Of a stretch of DNA of 64,000 nt, positions 1 through 8,799 are shown in pieces. The stretch spans positions 7,006,001-7,070,000 of the forward strand of contig NZ_CP024608.1 of NCBI RefSeq assembly GCF_002752675.1, read 5' to 3'. Below the pieces are notes generated by a model. That model searched no databases. It was given only the letters and a program-made list of their open reading frames with translations, and was not told where the DNA came from. Each line of letters begins with the position of its first letter. The stretch's first letter is position 1. The stretch comes from Massilia violaceinigra (GTDB lineage Bacteria > Pseudomonadota > Gammaproteobacteria > Burkholderiales > Burkholderiaceae_D). The position numbers and the translations under genes are program-made.

Positions 1-2769
1 AATCGCCGCTGCGGAAGTAGCCGGCGTCTCGGTGTAGACAATATGGGCTTTCACGCTCGCTGGCGTGGTGTTCTCCAGGGTCGCCAGCACATAGCCCGTC
101 TCGGCGCCCGCCTTGCCGTCACGGTCGAGCGTGATCACGGTCGAGCTGCCGTTCTTGACCAAGAGCAGCACACCGGCCTCGTACGGGTCGGTGGCCCGCA
201 TCGCGGCGGTGAACAGATCGCTGACATCGAAGCGGTCGCCGCCCGCGCCGACCATGAAATCCTTGATCGTCAGGGTGCCCAGGCGTCCTGCGCCGCTCAG
301 TTCATAGGTATCGACGCCCTCGCCGCCGGTGGCGTTGACCTGGATGTTGGCGGCGTTGCGCAGTAGCTTGATGGTGTCGTCGCCAGCCCCGCCGCCGGCC
401 ACCACACTGCTGGACGTGAGGTACACGTCCGAGACAATGTTCAGCACGTCGCGCCCGCTGCCGCCGAACAGGCCGCTGTTGCCGGGGCCATAGTACGTCA
501 GCACGTCGTCGCCGCTGCCGCCGTTGAGCTGAATATTATAGCCATCCGTGGCAACCAAGGTGTCGTTGCCGGCGCCGCCGTCGGCCACCTGGGTGCCGTA
601 AGTCATCGTGAGCGTGTCGTTGCCGTTGCCGCCCGAATAGCTGCCGCCGCCGTAGCGCCCTTCCAGCACGTCGTCGCCGTCGCCGCCGTAGACCTGATCT
701 ACCTCCCCGCCACCGTCGCTCAGATGGTCGTTGCCGGCGCCACCGAACAGCTCGTCGCTGCCGTTACCACCGACGATGGTATCGTGCCCGGCGCCGCCGT
801 CGACGCGGTCGCTGCCTTCGCCGCCGTTCATGGCATCGTTGCCGTCATCACCCCGCATGACATCGTTACCGCCGTTGCCTTGCAGGGTATCCTGGCCGGC
901 GCCGCCGATGATGGTGTCGTTGATCTGGCTGCCGGCCAGCTTGTCGTTGCCGCTGGTGCCGGTCTGTACCATCGTGGTGGGCGAACCGTCCGGATTGAAG
1001 CCGAAGATGATATTTTGCGCGCCGATCTGGCTCGCCTGCACGTCCTTGAGGGTGGCCAGCGTACGGAAGCTGTATTCGGTGCCGGCGGCGCCGTCCGCAT
1101 CGAACTGGTACAGGGTATCGGCGCCGCTCTGCACCAGGCGCAGGTAGCCGGCGCTGCCGAACGGATTGCTGTTCTCTTTCTGCTCAAAGCGCGCGTCGAG
1201 CAGATCGCCGCCGGGGCCGGCCTGGAAATCGGTCACGATGACCTTCTCGTAGCTATCCGCGGCGTCGGTGAAGACGATGGTGTCGCGCCCGCTGCCGCCG
1301 GTGACCAGGAAATTTTCCGCGGACATGCCCCCTGCGACCGCGATGGTGTCGTCGCCGTCACCGCCCAGCACGATCGTGTCGGAGACGAAGTCGTAGGTGT
1401 TATAGGTGCTCATCTCGAACCAGTCGTTGCCGCTGCCGCCGTCGAGCGTATCGCTGCCGTTGCCGCCGACCAGGGTATCGTCGCCGCTGCCGCCATCGAG
1501 CAGGTCGCCGTACCGGCCATCGATCCTCAGCAAGTCGTTGCCGGCGCCGCCGTACACGGTATTTCTGCCGGCGTCGTAGTCGAGGTCGCCGCCGCCGGAG
1601 CCGTCGTTCAGGTCGTCGTCGCCGTCGCCGCCGTCAATCGTATCGTTGCCTTCCCCGCCGACGAGTGTATCGTTGCCGTTGCCGCCGTCCAGCAAGTCGG
1701 CTTCGCGCTCGCCGTACAGATTGTCGTCGCCAGCGCCGCCCTTCAGGGTGTCCTTGCCCAAGCCGCCGGCGATCCAGTCGCCGGCACCGGTTTCGTCGCC
1801 GCCCTCGATGTAGTCGTTACCGTAGCCGCCGTGCACGACATCGCGTCCGCCGAGGCCGTAAATCTGATCGTCGGTACTGCTGCCCTCGAGGGTGTCGTTG
1901 CCCTCCGTGCCGGTCACGACGCTCAGGCCGTGCGGATCGATGTTGCCGTCGATGTGGGCCCTGGTCAGGCTGGCCGCATTCACGCCAGCGAGCACCAGCG
2001 CCGTCTCGAAGCCGTAGACAGTGCCGGCCGCGCCGTCGGCGTCGCGCTGGAGCAGCGTGTCCGCGCCTTGCTGCACCAAGCGCAGGATGCCCACCTTGCC
2101 GAAGGGATTGACGCCTTGCGGCACGGAAGAGGGGATCATGTAGTCCACGTTGACGCGGTCGCCCCCGGCACCGGTATCGAAGTCGGCGATGCTCAGGCGC
2201 GGGCTGCCCTTCCCTTCCAGGGCGAACACATCGCTGCCGGCGTCGCCGTACAGGACGACGTTGGCCAGGGCATTTCGGTCGGACCCTGAGACGCCGAGAC
2301 GGTCATCGGCCGCGCCGCCATGGGCCACGGTCGTCACCGGCGTCGCCGCCGTGGATAAAACGACGTAGATCTTGTCATAGCCCTCGCCGCCATCAATGGT
2401 GTTGTTGCCGCTGGTTTCAAACAGGCGCACCTCATCGTTGCCTTGGCCGAGGAGGACGGTATTGCCGCCCTTGTACGCAGAAACCCTGTCGTCGCCATCG
2501 CCGCCATCGAGGAGATTGTTGCCCGTGCCCCCCCACAGCCAATCGTTGCCAGCGCCGCCGAGCACGGTGTCGTTGCTGCCGCTCGCCTCGATGGCGTCAT
2601 CGCCGCCCAAGCCCTCGATCAGGTCAACCTCCTCGGTGCCGTACAGTTGGTCGTCGCCCTCGGTGCCGACGATGCGGACCGGCGCATCGGTGGCGGACGG
2701 GATCGATGCAGGCGCGACGCGCCTGGCGTCAAGCGATGAGGATGGCGCTACGGGAAAAAAGCGGGTCAT
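1..2769 (-). CDS. RTX repeat protein, long family, copy 1 (3' end outside window)
   Basis: Reading from an ATG at 2769 (MTRFFPVAPSS) to the window edge gives about 923 codons with no stop. By comparison with copy 2 only about 13 C-terminal residues are missing. The protein is almost entirely glycine/aspartate-rich nonapeptide repeats (GGxGxDxL type), which in known RTX proteins form Ca2+-binding parallel beta-rolls. No catalytic domain or Sec signal peptide is visible, as expected for type I secretion, but export is inferred. The sequence is nearly identical to copy 2 over long stretches, so this pair is a recent duplication or has been homogenised. A Shine-Dalgarno AAGGA lies just upstream of the ATG. 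Unlike all other members, its leader lacks the conserved promoter boxes, so expression may depend on readthrough from copy 2. The function is unknown. Confidence 0.85.
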   Translation of the reverse strand, partial: MTRFFPVAPSSSLDARRVAPASIPSATDAPVRIVGTEGDDQLYGTEEVDLIEGLGGDDAIEASGSNDTVLGGAGNDWLWGGTGNNLLDGGDGDDRVSAYKGGNTVLLGQGNDEVRLFETSGNNTIDGGEGYDKIYVVLSTAATPVTTVAHGGAADDRLGVSGSDRNALANVVLYGDAGSDVFALEGKGSPRLSIADFDTGAGGDRVNVDYMIPSSVPQGVNPFGKVGILRLVQQGADTLLQRDADGAAGTVYGFETALVLAGVNAASLTRAHIDGNIDPHGLSVVTGTEGNDTLEGSSTDDQIYGLGGRDVVHGGYGNDYIEGGDETGAGDWIAGGLGKDTLKGGAGDDNLYGEREADLLDGGNGNDTLVGGEGNDTIDGGDGDDDLNDGSGGGDLDYDAGRNTVYGGAGNDLLRIDGRYGDLLDGGSGDDTLVGGNGSDTLDGGSGNDWFEMSTYNTYDFVSDTIVLGGDGDDTIAVAGGMSAENFLVTGGSGRDTIVFTDAADSYEKVIVTDFQAGPGGDLLDARFEQKENSNPFGSAGYLRLVQSGADTLYQFDADGAAGTEYSFRTLATLKDVQASQIGAQNIIFGFNPDGSPTTMVQTGTSGNDKLAGSQINDTIIGGAGQDTLQGNGGNDVMRGDDGNDAMNGGEGSDRVDGGAGHDTIVGGNGSDELFGGAGNDHLSDGGGEVDQVYGGDGDDVLEGRYGGGSYSGGNGNDTLTMTYGTQVADGGAGNDTLVATDGYNIQLNGGSGDDVLTYYGPGNSGLFGGSGRDVLNIVSDVYLTSSSVVAGGGAGDDTIKLLRNAANIQVNATGGEGVDTYELSGAGRLGTLTIKDFMVGAGGDRFDVSDLFTAAMRATDPYEAGVLLLVKNGSSTVITLDRDGKAGAETGYVLATLENTTPASVKAHIVYTETPATSAAAI

Positions 2770-2856
2770 GATATTCCTTGAGGTAGATGATGGAGGACAC
2801 TGTCGTCCGTCGAACGGCAGTGTCCAGTTTGATATCGTGGCGCCACGCGCCGATGT
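2770..2856 (-). other. Shortened leader of RTX copy 1, promoter boxes missing
   Basis: This 87-nt spacer aligns at both ends with the 147-nt leader of copy 2 but lacks about 60 nt from its middle. The lost part contains the -35-like box and the upstream TGTTACATTT element. The remaining -10-like box reads CACGAT instead of CATGAT. The junction falls within GCGCC-rich sequence found on both sides of the missing part in copy 2, consistent with deletion between short direct repeats. Confidence 0.7.
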
Positions 2857-5658
2857 TTAGCCGAGCTGCATGTCGACCGGTGCCAGGCCCACCAGTTCGA
2901 CCGCCGCCGCGCCAGTGGCCGGCGTCTCGGTGTAGACAACATTGGCTTTCACGCTCGCCGGCGTGACGTTCTCCAGGGTCGCCAGCACGTAGCCCGTGTC
3001 CGGGCCCGCCTTGCCGTCACGGTCGAGCGCGATCACGGTCGAGCTGCCGTTCTTGACCAGCAGCAGCACGCCGGCGGCGTACGGGTCGGTGGCCCGCATC
3101 GCGGCGGTGAACAGGTCGCTGACATCGAAGCGGTCGCCGCCCGCGCCGACCATGAAATCCTTGATCGTCAGGGTGCCCAGCCGTCCTGCGCCGCTCAGTT
3201 CATAGGTATCGCCCCCCTCGCCGCCGGTGGCGGTGATGGCGGTATTGCCGGTATTGCGCACGACCTTGATGATGTCGTCGCCAAGCCCGCCGCCGGCCAC
3301 CACGCGCCACGGCGTGGCGGACAGTTCCGAATTGATGTTCAGCACGTCGCGCCCGCTGCCGCCGAACAGGCCGCTGTTGCCGGGGCCGTAGTACGTCAGC
3401 ACGTCGTCGCCGCTGCCGCCGTTGAGCTGAATATTATTGCCATCACTGGCGGTCAAGGTGTCGTTGCCGGCGCCGCCGTCGGCCACCTGGGCCCCGTAAG
3501 TCATCGTGAGCGTGTCGTTGCCGTTGCCGCCCGAATAGCTGCCGCCGCCGTAGCGGCCTTCCAGCACGTCGTCGCCGTCGCCGCCGTAGATCTGATCGTC
3601 GTCCGAGCCACCGTCGCTCAGATGGTCGTTGCCGGCGCCTCCAAACAGCTCGTCGCCGTCGCCCCCCCCGGCGATGGTATCGTTCCCGGCGCCACCTTCG
3701 AGGCGGTCGGTACCGTCGCCGCCTTTCATGGCATCGTTGCCGTCATCACCGCGCATGACATCGTTACCGCCGTTGCCTTCCAGGGTATCCTGGCCGGCGC
3801 CGCCGATGATGATGTCGTCGATCTGGCTGCCGACCAGCTTGTCATTCCCGCTGGTACCCGTCAGCACCACCGTGCCGGGCGAACCGTCCGGGTTGAAGCC
3901 GAAGGCGATATTCTGCGCGCCGATCTGGCTAGCCTGCACGCCCTCGAGGGTGGCCAGCGTACGGAAGCTGTATTCGGTGCCGGCGGCGCCGTCCTCATCG
4001 AACTGGTACAGGGTATCGGCGCCGCTCTGCACCAGGCGCAGGTAGCCGGCGCTGCCGAACGGATTGCCGTTCTCGTTCTGTTTAAAGCGCGCGTCGAGCA
4101 CGTCGCCGCCGGGGCCGGTCTGGAAATCGGTCACGATCACGTTCTGGTAGGACCGGCCGGCCTCGATGAACGTGATGGTGTCGCGCCCGCTGCCGCCTGT
4201 GACCCGGAACGTTTCGTGGGAATAGCCCCCTTCGAACCCGATGGTGTCGTCGCCGTCACCGCCCAGCACGATCTTGTCGGAGATGCGCTCGTCATAATCG
4301 TTCAGGTAGAACACGTCGTTGCCGCTGCCGCCGTCGAGCGTATCCTGGCCGGTGCCGCCGTACAGGCTGTCGTCGCCGCTGCCGCCATCGATCACGTCGC
4401 CATACTCGCCATGGATATCGAGCACGTCGTTGCCGGCGCCGCCGCGCGCGATATTTCTGCCGCTGTCGTACTCGATGTCGCTGCTGTAGCCGTCGCTCAC
4501 GTTGTCGTCGCCGTCGCCGCCGTCGAGCGTATCGTCGCCTTCCCCGCCGACGAGCGAATCGTTGCCGCTGCCGCCTTCCAGCAAGTCCTTCTCGCGCATG
4601 CCGTACAGCGTGTCGTCGCCCCCGCCGCCGATCAGCGTGTCACCGTCCAAGCCGCCGTCGATCCAGTCGCCGGCACCGATTTCATCGCCGCCCTCGATGT
4701 AGTCGCGCCCCCGGCCGCCGTGCACGACATCGCGTCCGCCGAGGCTGTAAATCTGATCGTCGGTACTGCTGCCCTCGAGGGTGTCGTTGCCCGCCGTGCC
4801 GGTCAGCTCGCTCACGCCGTTCGGATCGAAGTTGCCGTCGATGTGAGCCCTGGTCAGGCTGGCCACATTCACGCCGGCGAGCACCATCGCCGTCACGAAG
4901 CCATGTGCCGTGCCGGCCGCGCCGTCGGTGTCGCGCTGGAGCAGCGTGTCGGCGCCTTGCTGGACCAAGCGCAGGATGCCCACCTTGCCGAAGGGATTGG
5001 CCGATTGCGACGGGTAGCCGGTGATCATGTAGTCCACGTTGAGGCGGTCGCCCCCGGCACCGATATCGAAGTCGGCGACCGTCAGGTTCGGGCTACCCAC
5101 ATTGGCCACGGAGAACACATCGCTGCCGGCGTCGCCGTAAAAGACGATGTTGGCCAGGCCAGTTGAGCTGGGCCCCGAGACTTCGAGAAGGTCATTGCCG
5201 GTGCCGCCATGGGCCACGGTGGTGACCGCCGTGTCTGCCCGGGATAAACTGATGTAGATCTTGTCATCGCCCTCGCCGCCCTCAAGGGTGTTGTTGCCGC
5301 TGGTTTCAAACAGGCGCATGCCATCGTTGCCTCGGCCGAGGATGACGGTATTGCCGCCCTTATACGCAGAGATCCAGTCGTCGCCATCGCCGGCATCGAG
5401 GACATTGTTGCCCGTGCCCCCCCACAGCCAATCGTTGCCAGCGCCGCCGAGCACGGTGTCGTTGCTGCCGCTTGCACTGATGGCGTCATCGCCGCCGAGG
5501 CCCTCGATCAGGTCAACCTCCTCGGTGCCGGACAGTTCGTCGTCGCCCTCGGTGCCGACGATGTGGACCGGCGCATCGGTGGCGGACGGGATCGACGCAG
5601 GCGCGACGCGCCTGGCGTCCAGCGATGAGGATGGCGCTACGGGAAAAAAGCGGGTCAT
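2857..5658 (-). CDS. RTX repeat protein, long family, copy 2
   Basis: This 933-aa protein shows the family architecture clearly. A short N-terminus of about 32 residues is followed by three units of about 315 residues. Each unit is an RTX block plus a module starting with a (V/I)xDFxxGxGGD motif, at about residues 194, 509 and 831. Each module runs through NPFGxxGxLRLVQxGADTL-like or YAAGVLLLV-like strands to a D-x-DGxAG turn. These modules resemble the C-terminal target regions of type I secreted proteins, but here they also occur internally. The C-terminus ends with VELVGLAP plus a short tail, conserved in all complete copies. There is no signal peptide or enzymatic domain. The start is set by AAGGA a few bases upstream and by alignment with the paralogues. 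Its own promoter-like boxes lie at 5723-5751. Role inferred only: secreted Ca2+-binding surface or matrix protein. Confidence 0.87.
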   Translation of the reverse strand: MTRFFPVAPSSSLDARRVAPASIPSATDAPVHIVGTEGDDELSGTEEVDLIEGLGGDDAISASGSNDTVLGGAGNDWLWGGTGNNVLDAGDGDDWISAYKGGNTVILGRGNDGMRLFETSGNNTLEGGEGDDKIYISLSRADTAVTTVAHGGTGNDLLEVSGPSSTGLANIVFYGDAGSDVFSVANVGSPNLTVADFDIGAGGDRLNVDYMITGYPSQSANPFGKVGILRLVQQGADTLLQRDTDGAAGTAHGFVTAMVLAGVNVASLTRAHIDGNFDPNGVSELTGTAGNDTLEGSSTDDQIYSLGGRDVVHGGRGRDYIEGGDEIGAGDWIDGGLDGDTLIGGGGDDTLYGMREKDLLEGGSGNDSLVGGEGDDTLDGGDGDDNVSDGYSSDIEYDSGRNIARGGAGNDVLDIHGEYGDVIDGGSGDDSLYGGTGQDTLDGGSGNDVFYLNDYDERISDKIVLGGDGDDTIGFEGGYSHETFRVTGGSGRDTITFIEAGRSYQNVIVTDFQTGPGGDVLDARFKQNENGNPFGSAGYLRLVQSGADTLYQFDEDGAAGTEYSFRTLATLEGVQASQIGAQNIAFGFNPDGSPGTVVLTGTSGNDKLVGSQIDDIIIGGAGQDTLEGNGGNDVMRGDDGNDAMKGGDGTDRLEGGAGNDTIAGGGDGDELFGGAGNDHLSDGGSDDDQIYGGDGDDVLEGRYGGGSYSGGNGNDTLTMTYGAQVADGGAGNDTLTASDGNNIQLNGGSGDDVLTYYGPGNSGLFGGSGRDVLNINSELSATPWRVVAGGGLGDDIIKVVRNTGNTAITATGGEGGDTYELSGAGRLGTLTIKDFMVGAGGDRFDVSDLFTAAMRATDPYAAGVLLLVKNGSSTVIALDRDGKAGPDTGYVLATLENVTPASVKANVVYTETPATGAAAVELVGLAPVDMQLG

Positions 5659-5722
5659 GATATTCCTAGAGGTAAATGGACGAGGACACTGGCGTCCAGC
5701 GGACGGCAGTTTTCAGTTTGCT

Positions 5723-5778
5723 ATCATGGCGCCGCGCGGCAATCTTGTCCATATATCTACTTTAAAGAAAATGTAACA
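5723..5778 (-). promoter_or_regulatory. Conserved promoter-like boxes upstream of RTX copy 2
   Basis: On the minus strand TGGACA (5751-5746) is followed after exactly 17 nt by CATGAT (5728-5723). A TGTTACATTT element (5778-5769) lies 17 nt further upstream. The same layout recurs before the other intact family members. Confidence 0.6.
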
Positions 5779-5805
5779 GATTGCGCGCGCGCCACGCGCC
5801 GATGT

Positions 5806-8643
5806 TTAGCCGAGCTGCATGTCGGCCGGGGCCAGGCCCACCAGTTCGACCGCCGCCGGGGTGGCCGCCGGCTCGGTGTGGACAATATGGGCTTTCAGGC
5901 TGGCCGGCGTGGCGTTTTCCACGGTCGCCAGCACGTAGGCCGTATCGGCGCCCGCCTTGCCGTCACGGTCGAGCACGATCAGGGTCGAGGCGCCGCGCTT
6001 GACCAGCAGCAGCACGCCGGCCTCGTACGGGTCGCCGGCCCGCATCGATGCACTGAACAGGTCGCTGACATCGAAGCGGTCGCCGCCCGCGCCGACCGTG
6101 AAATCCTTGATCGTCAAGGTGCCCAGCCGTCCGATTCCGCTCAGTTCATAGGTATCGGCGCCCTCGCCGCCGGTGGCGGTGACCTCGGTGTTGCCGGTCT
6201 CGCGCACCAGCTTGATGGTGTCGTCGCCGGTACCGCCGCTGGCCACCACGCGGCCGGGTGTGGCGGACAGGTCCGAGACGATGTGCAGCACGTCGCGCCC
6301 GCTGCCGCCGAACAGGCCGTGATTGCCGATGCCGTCGATCGACAGCACGTCGTCGCCGCTACCGCCGTTGAGCTGCATGTTGCCATTCTCGCCAGTCACG
6401 GTGTCGTTGCCGGCGCCGCCGTCCGCCACGTGGTCGCCGTAGTACACCGTGATCTTGTCGTTGCCGTTGCCGCCTGAAAGGATGTCGCTGCCGTGGCCGA
6501 GATACAGCACGTCGTCGCCATCGCCGCCGTGGACCTGATCGTCCCCGTGAGCGTCGGTCACGTAGTCGTTGCCGGCGCCACCGAACAGCGCATCGTTGCC
6601 GCCACCGCCTTCCAGCGTGTCGTTACCGGCACCACCATCGACGCGGTCGGCGCCCGTGCCGCCGTTCAGGGCGTCGTTGCCATCGTCGCCGCGCATGACA
6701 TCGTCACCGCTGTTGCCTTCCAGCGTATCCTGGCCGGCGCCGCCGATGATGGTGTCGTCGATCGGGCTGCCGACCAGCTTGTCGTTCCCGCTGGTACCCG
6801 TGAGCACCACCGTGCCGGGCGAACCGTCCGGGTTGAAGCCGAAAGTGATATTCTGCGCGCCGATCTGGCTTGCCTGCACGCCCTTGAGGGTGGCCAACGT
6901 ACGGAAGCCGTGGATGCTGCCGGCGGCGCCGTCCTCATCGAACTGGTACAGGGTGTCGGCGCCGCTTTGCACCAGGCGCAGGAAGCCGGCGCTGCCGAAG
7001 GGATTGCCGCTCCCTTCCTGATAAAAGCGCATGTCGAGCAGGTCGCCGCCGGCGCCGGCCTGGAAGTCGGTCACGCTCACCTGCTCCTCGTGCCCGCCGC
7101 CGATGAACGCGATGGTGTCGCGCCCGCTGCCGCCGGTGACCCGGATCGTGTCCTGGGCCCGGCCCGACTGGAACGCGATGGTGTCGTCGCCGTCGCCGCC
7201 CAGCACGGCCGTGTCGGCGATCGCGTTCTGGGCTATTACCTCGAGATGGTCGTTGCCGCTGCCGCCATCGAGCGTATCCTGGCCGCTGCCGCCGTACAGG
7301 GAATCGTCGCCGCTGCCGCCATCGAGCAGGTCGCCGCCCGTGCCATGGATGCCCAGCACGTCGTTGCCGGCGCCGCCGCGCGCGATATTGGTGCCGCCGT
7401 CGAAGTAGCCGTCGCTGGTCCAGACATAGTCGGTGAGGTTGTCGTCGCCCTCGCCGCCGTCGAGGCTATCGTCGCCTTGCGCGCCGACGAGCGAATCGTT
7501 GCCGGCGCCGCCGGACAGCGTATCGCCGTGTTCGCCGCCATTGAGGCTGTCGTTGCCGCCGCCGCCTTCCAGCAGGTCGTTGCCTTCCATACCGTACAGC
7601 GCGTCGTCGCCCGCGCCGCCGTTCAGGGTGTCCTGGCCCCAGTCGCCATAGAGCCGGTCGCCGGGACCGGTTTCGTCGCCGCCCTCGAGATAGTCGTTAC
7701 CGTCGGCGCCGCGCAGGACATCGCGCCCACCGAGGCCGTACATCTGATCGTCGCGCCTGCTGCCGTCGAGGGTGTCGTCGCCCGCCGTGCCGCTCACGAC
7801 CTGGCCTTCGCTCAGGCCGCTCGGATCGAAGTTGCCGTCGATGTGGGCGCTGGTCAGGCTGGCCGCGTTCACGCCGGACAGCACCAGCGCCGTCTCGAAG
7901 CCATACGCCGTGCCGGCCGCGCCGTCGGCGTCACGCTGCAGCAGCGTGTCCGCGCCTTGCTGGACCAGGCGCAGGACGCCCGCCTTGCCGAAGGGATTGT
8001 AGGTGCCCATGTTCGGGACCAGGTAGTCCACGTTGAGGCGGTCGCCGCCGGCGCCGGTATCGAAGTCGGCGACCGTCAGGTTGGCGCTGCCATCAATCAG
8101 GGAGAACAGATCGCTGCCGGCGTCGCCGTACAAGACGACCTTGGTCAGGGAAGCGTCGAACACCCTGGCGATGAAAGCGTCATCGCCGGCGCCGCCATGG
8201 GCCACGGTCGCCGCCGGCGTGTCTCCCGCAACGAAATCGACGTCGATCTGGTCATTGCCCTCGCCGCCATCAATGCTGTTGTTGCCGGCGGTTTCAATAC
8301 GGATGCTATCGGCGCCGCGGCCGCCGAGGACCGTATTGTCGCCCGCGTAGGCAGCGATCCAGTCGTCGCCATCGCCGCCATCGAGGTAATCGTTGCCGCC
8401 GGAGCCTCTGAGCCCATCGTTGCCAGTGCCGCCCAGCACGGTATCGTTGCCGCCAGTGGTCTCGACGCTGTCATCGCCGCCGGCGCCCTCGATCAGTTCA
8501 TCGGCGGCGGTGCCGTACAGTTCGTCGTCGCCCTCGGTGCCGATGATGTGGACAGGCGCACTTGTGGCGGACGGGATCGCTTCAAACGCGACGCGCCTGG
8601 CATCGAGGGAGGGAGATGGGGGTACGGGGACAAAACGGGTCAT
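5806..8643 (-). CDS. RTX repeat protein, long family, copy 3
   Basis: This 945-aa RTX paralogue has the three-unit layout of copy 2, starting MTRFVPVPPS. Its N-terminal third groups with copies 1, 2 and 6 (GTEGDDELYGTAADELIEG). Its last 100 residues (YEAGVLLLVKRGASTLIVLD) are almost identical to copy 4 and differ from copies 2 and 5, which points to a recombinant history. It has extra RTX repeats in the second unit compared with copy 2, giving 12 more residues. AAGGA precedes the ATG. The leader contains a perfect 10-bp stem hairpin. The C-terminus keeps VELVGLAP. No catalytic motif or transmembrane segment is seen; Ca2+ binding is inferred from the repeat class. Confidence 0.87.
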   Translation of the reverse strand: MTRFVPVPPSPSLDARRVAFEAIPSATSAPVHIIGTEGDDELYGTAADELIEGAGGDDSVETTGGNDTVLGGTGNDGLRGSGGNDYLDGGDGDDWIAAYAGDNTVLGGRGADSIRIETAGNNSIDGGEGNDQIDVDFVAGDTPAATVAHGGAGDDAFIARVFDASLTKVVLYGDAGSDLFSLIDGSANLTVADFDTGAGGDRLNVDYLVPNMGTYNPFGKAGVLRLVQQGADTLLQRDADGAAGTAYGFETALVLSGVNAASLTSAHIDGNFDPSGLSEGQVVSGTAGDDTLDGSRRDDQMYGLGGRDVLRGADGNDYLEGGDETGPGDRLYGDWGQDTLNGGAGDDALYGMEGNDLLEGGGGNDSLNGGEHGDTLSGGAGNDSLVGAQGDDSLDGGEGDDNLTDYVWTSDGYFDGGTNIARGGAGNDVLGIHGTGGDLLDGGSGDDSLYGGSGQDTLDGGSGNDHLEVIAQNAIADTAVLGGDGDDTIAFQSGRAQDTIRVTGGSGRDTIAFIGGGHEEQVSVTDFQAGAGGDLLDMRFYQEGSGNPFGSAGFLRLVQSGADTLYQFDEDGAAGSIHGFRTLATLKGVQASQIGAQNITFGFNPDGSPGTVVLTGTSGNDKLVGSPIDDTIIGGAGQDTLEGNSGDDVMRGDDGNDALNGGTGADRVDGGAGNDTLEGGGGNDALFGGAGNDYVTDAHGDDQVHGGDGDDVLYLGHGSDILSGGNGNDKITVYYGDHVADGGAGNDTVTGENGNMQLNGGSGDDVLSIDGIGNHGLFGGSGRDVLHIVSDLSATPGRVVASGGTGDDTIKLVRETGNTEVTATGGEGADTYELSGIGRLGTLTIKDFTVGAGGDRFDVSDLFSASMRAGDPYEAGVLLLVKRGASTLIVLDRDGKAGADTAYVLATVENATPASLKAHIVHTEPAATPAAVELVGLAPADMQLG

Positions 8644-8673
8644 GAGATTCCTTGAGGCGGATAGAAGAGGACA

Positions 8674-8694
8674 CTGCCGTCCGTCGGACGGCAG
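8674..8694 (-). promoter_or_regulatory. Leader hairpin of RTX copy 3
   Basis: This is a perfect inverted repeat with 10-bp arms (CTGCCGTCCG / CGGACGGCAG) and a one-base centre, between the -10-like box and the AAGGA ribosome binding site. Imperfect versions sit at the same place in the leaders of the other long copies. No U-run follows on the minus strand, so it is not an obvious terminator for these genes. Confidence 0.5.
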
Positions 8695-8707
8695 TTTTCA
8701 GTTTGCT

Positions 8708-8763
8708 ATCATGGCGCCGCGCGGCAATCTTGTCCATCCATCCACCTTAAACAAAATGTAACA
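8708..8763 (-). promoter_or_regulatory. Conserved promoter-like boxes upstream of RTX copy 3
   Basis: TGGACA (8736-8731), a 17-nt spacer, CATGAT (8713-8708), and TGTTACATTT at 8763-8754, all read on the minus strand. Spacing is the same as upstream of copy 2. Confidence 0.6.
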
Positions 8764-8799
8764 GCCTGCGCGCGCCATGCGCCGATGTTTAGCCGATGT

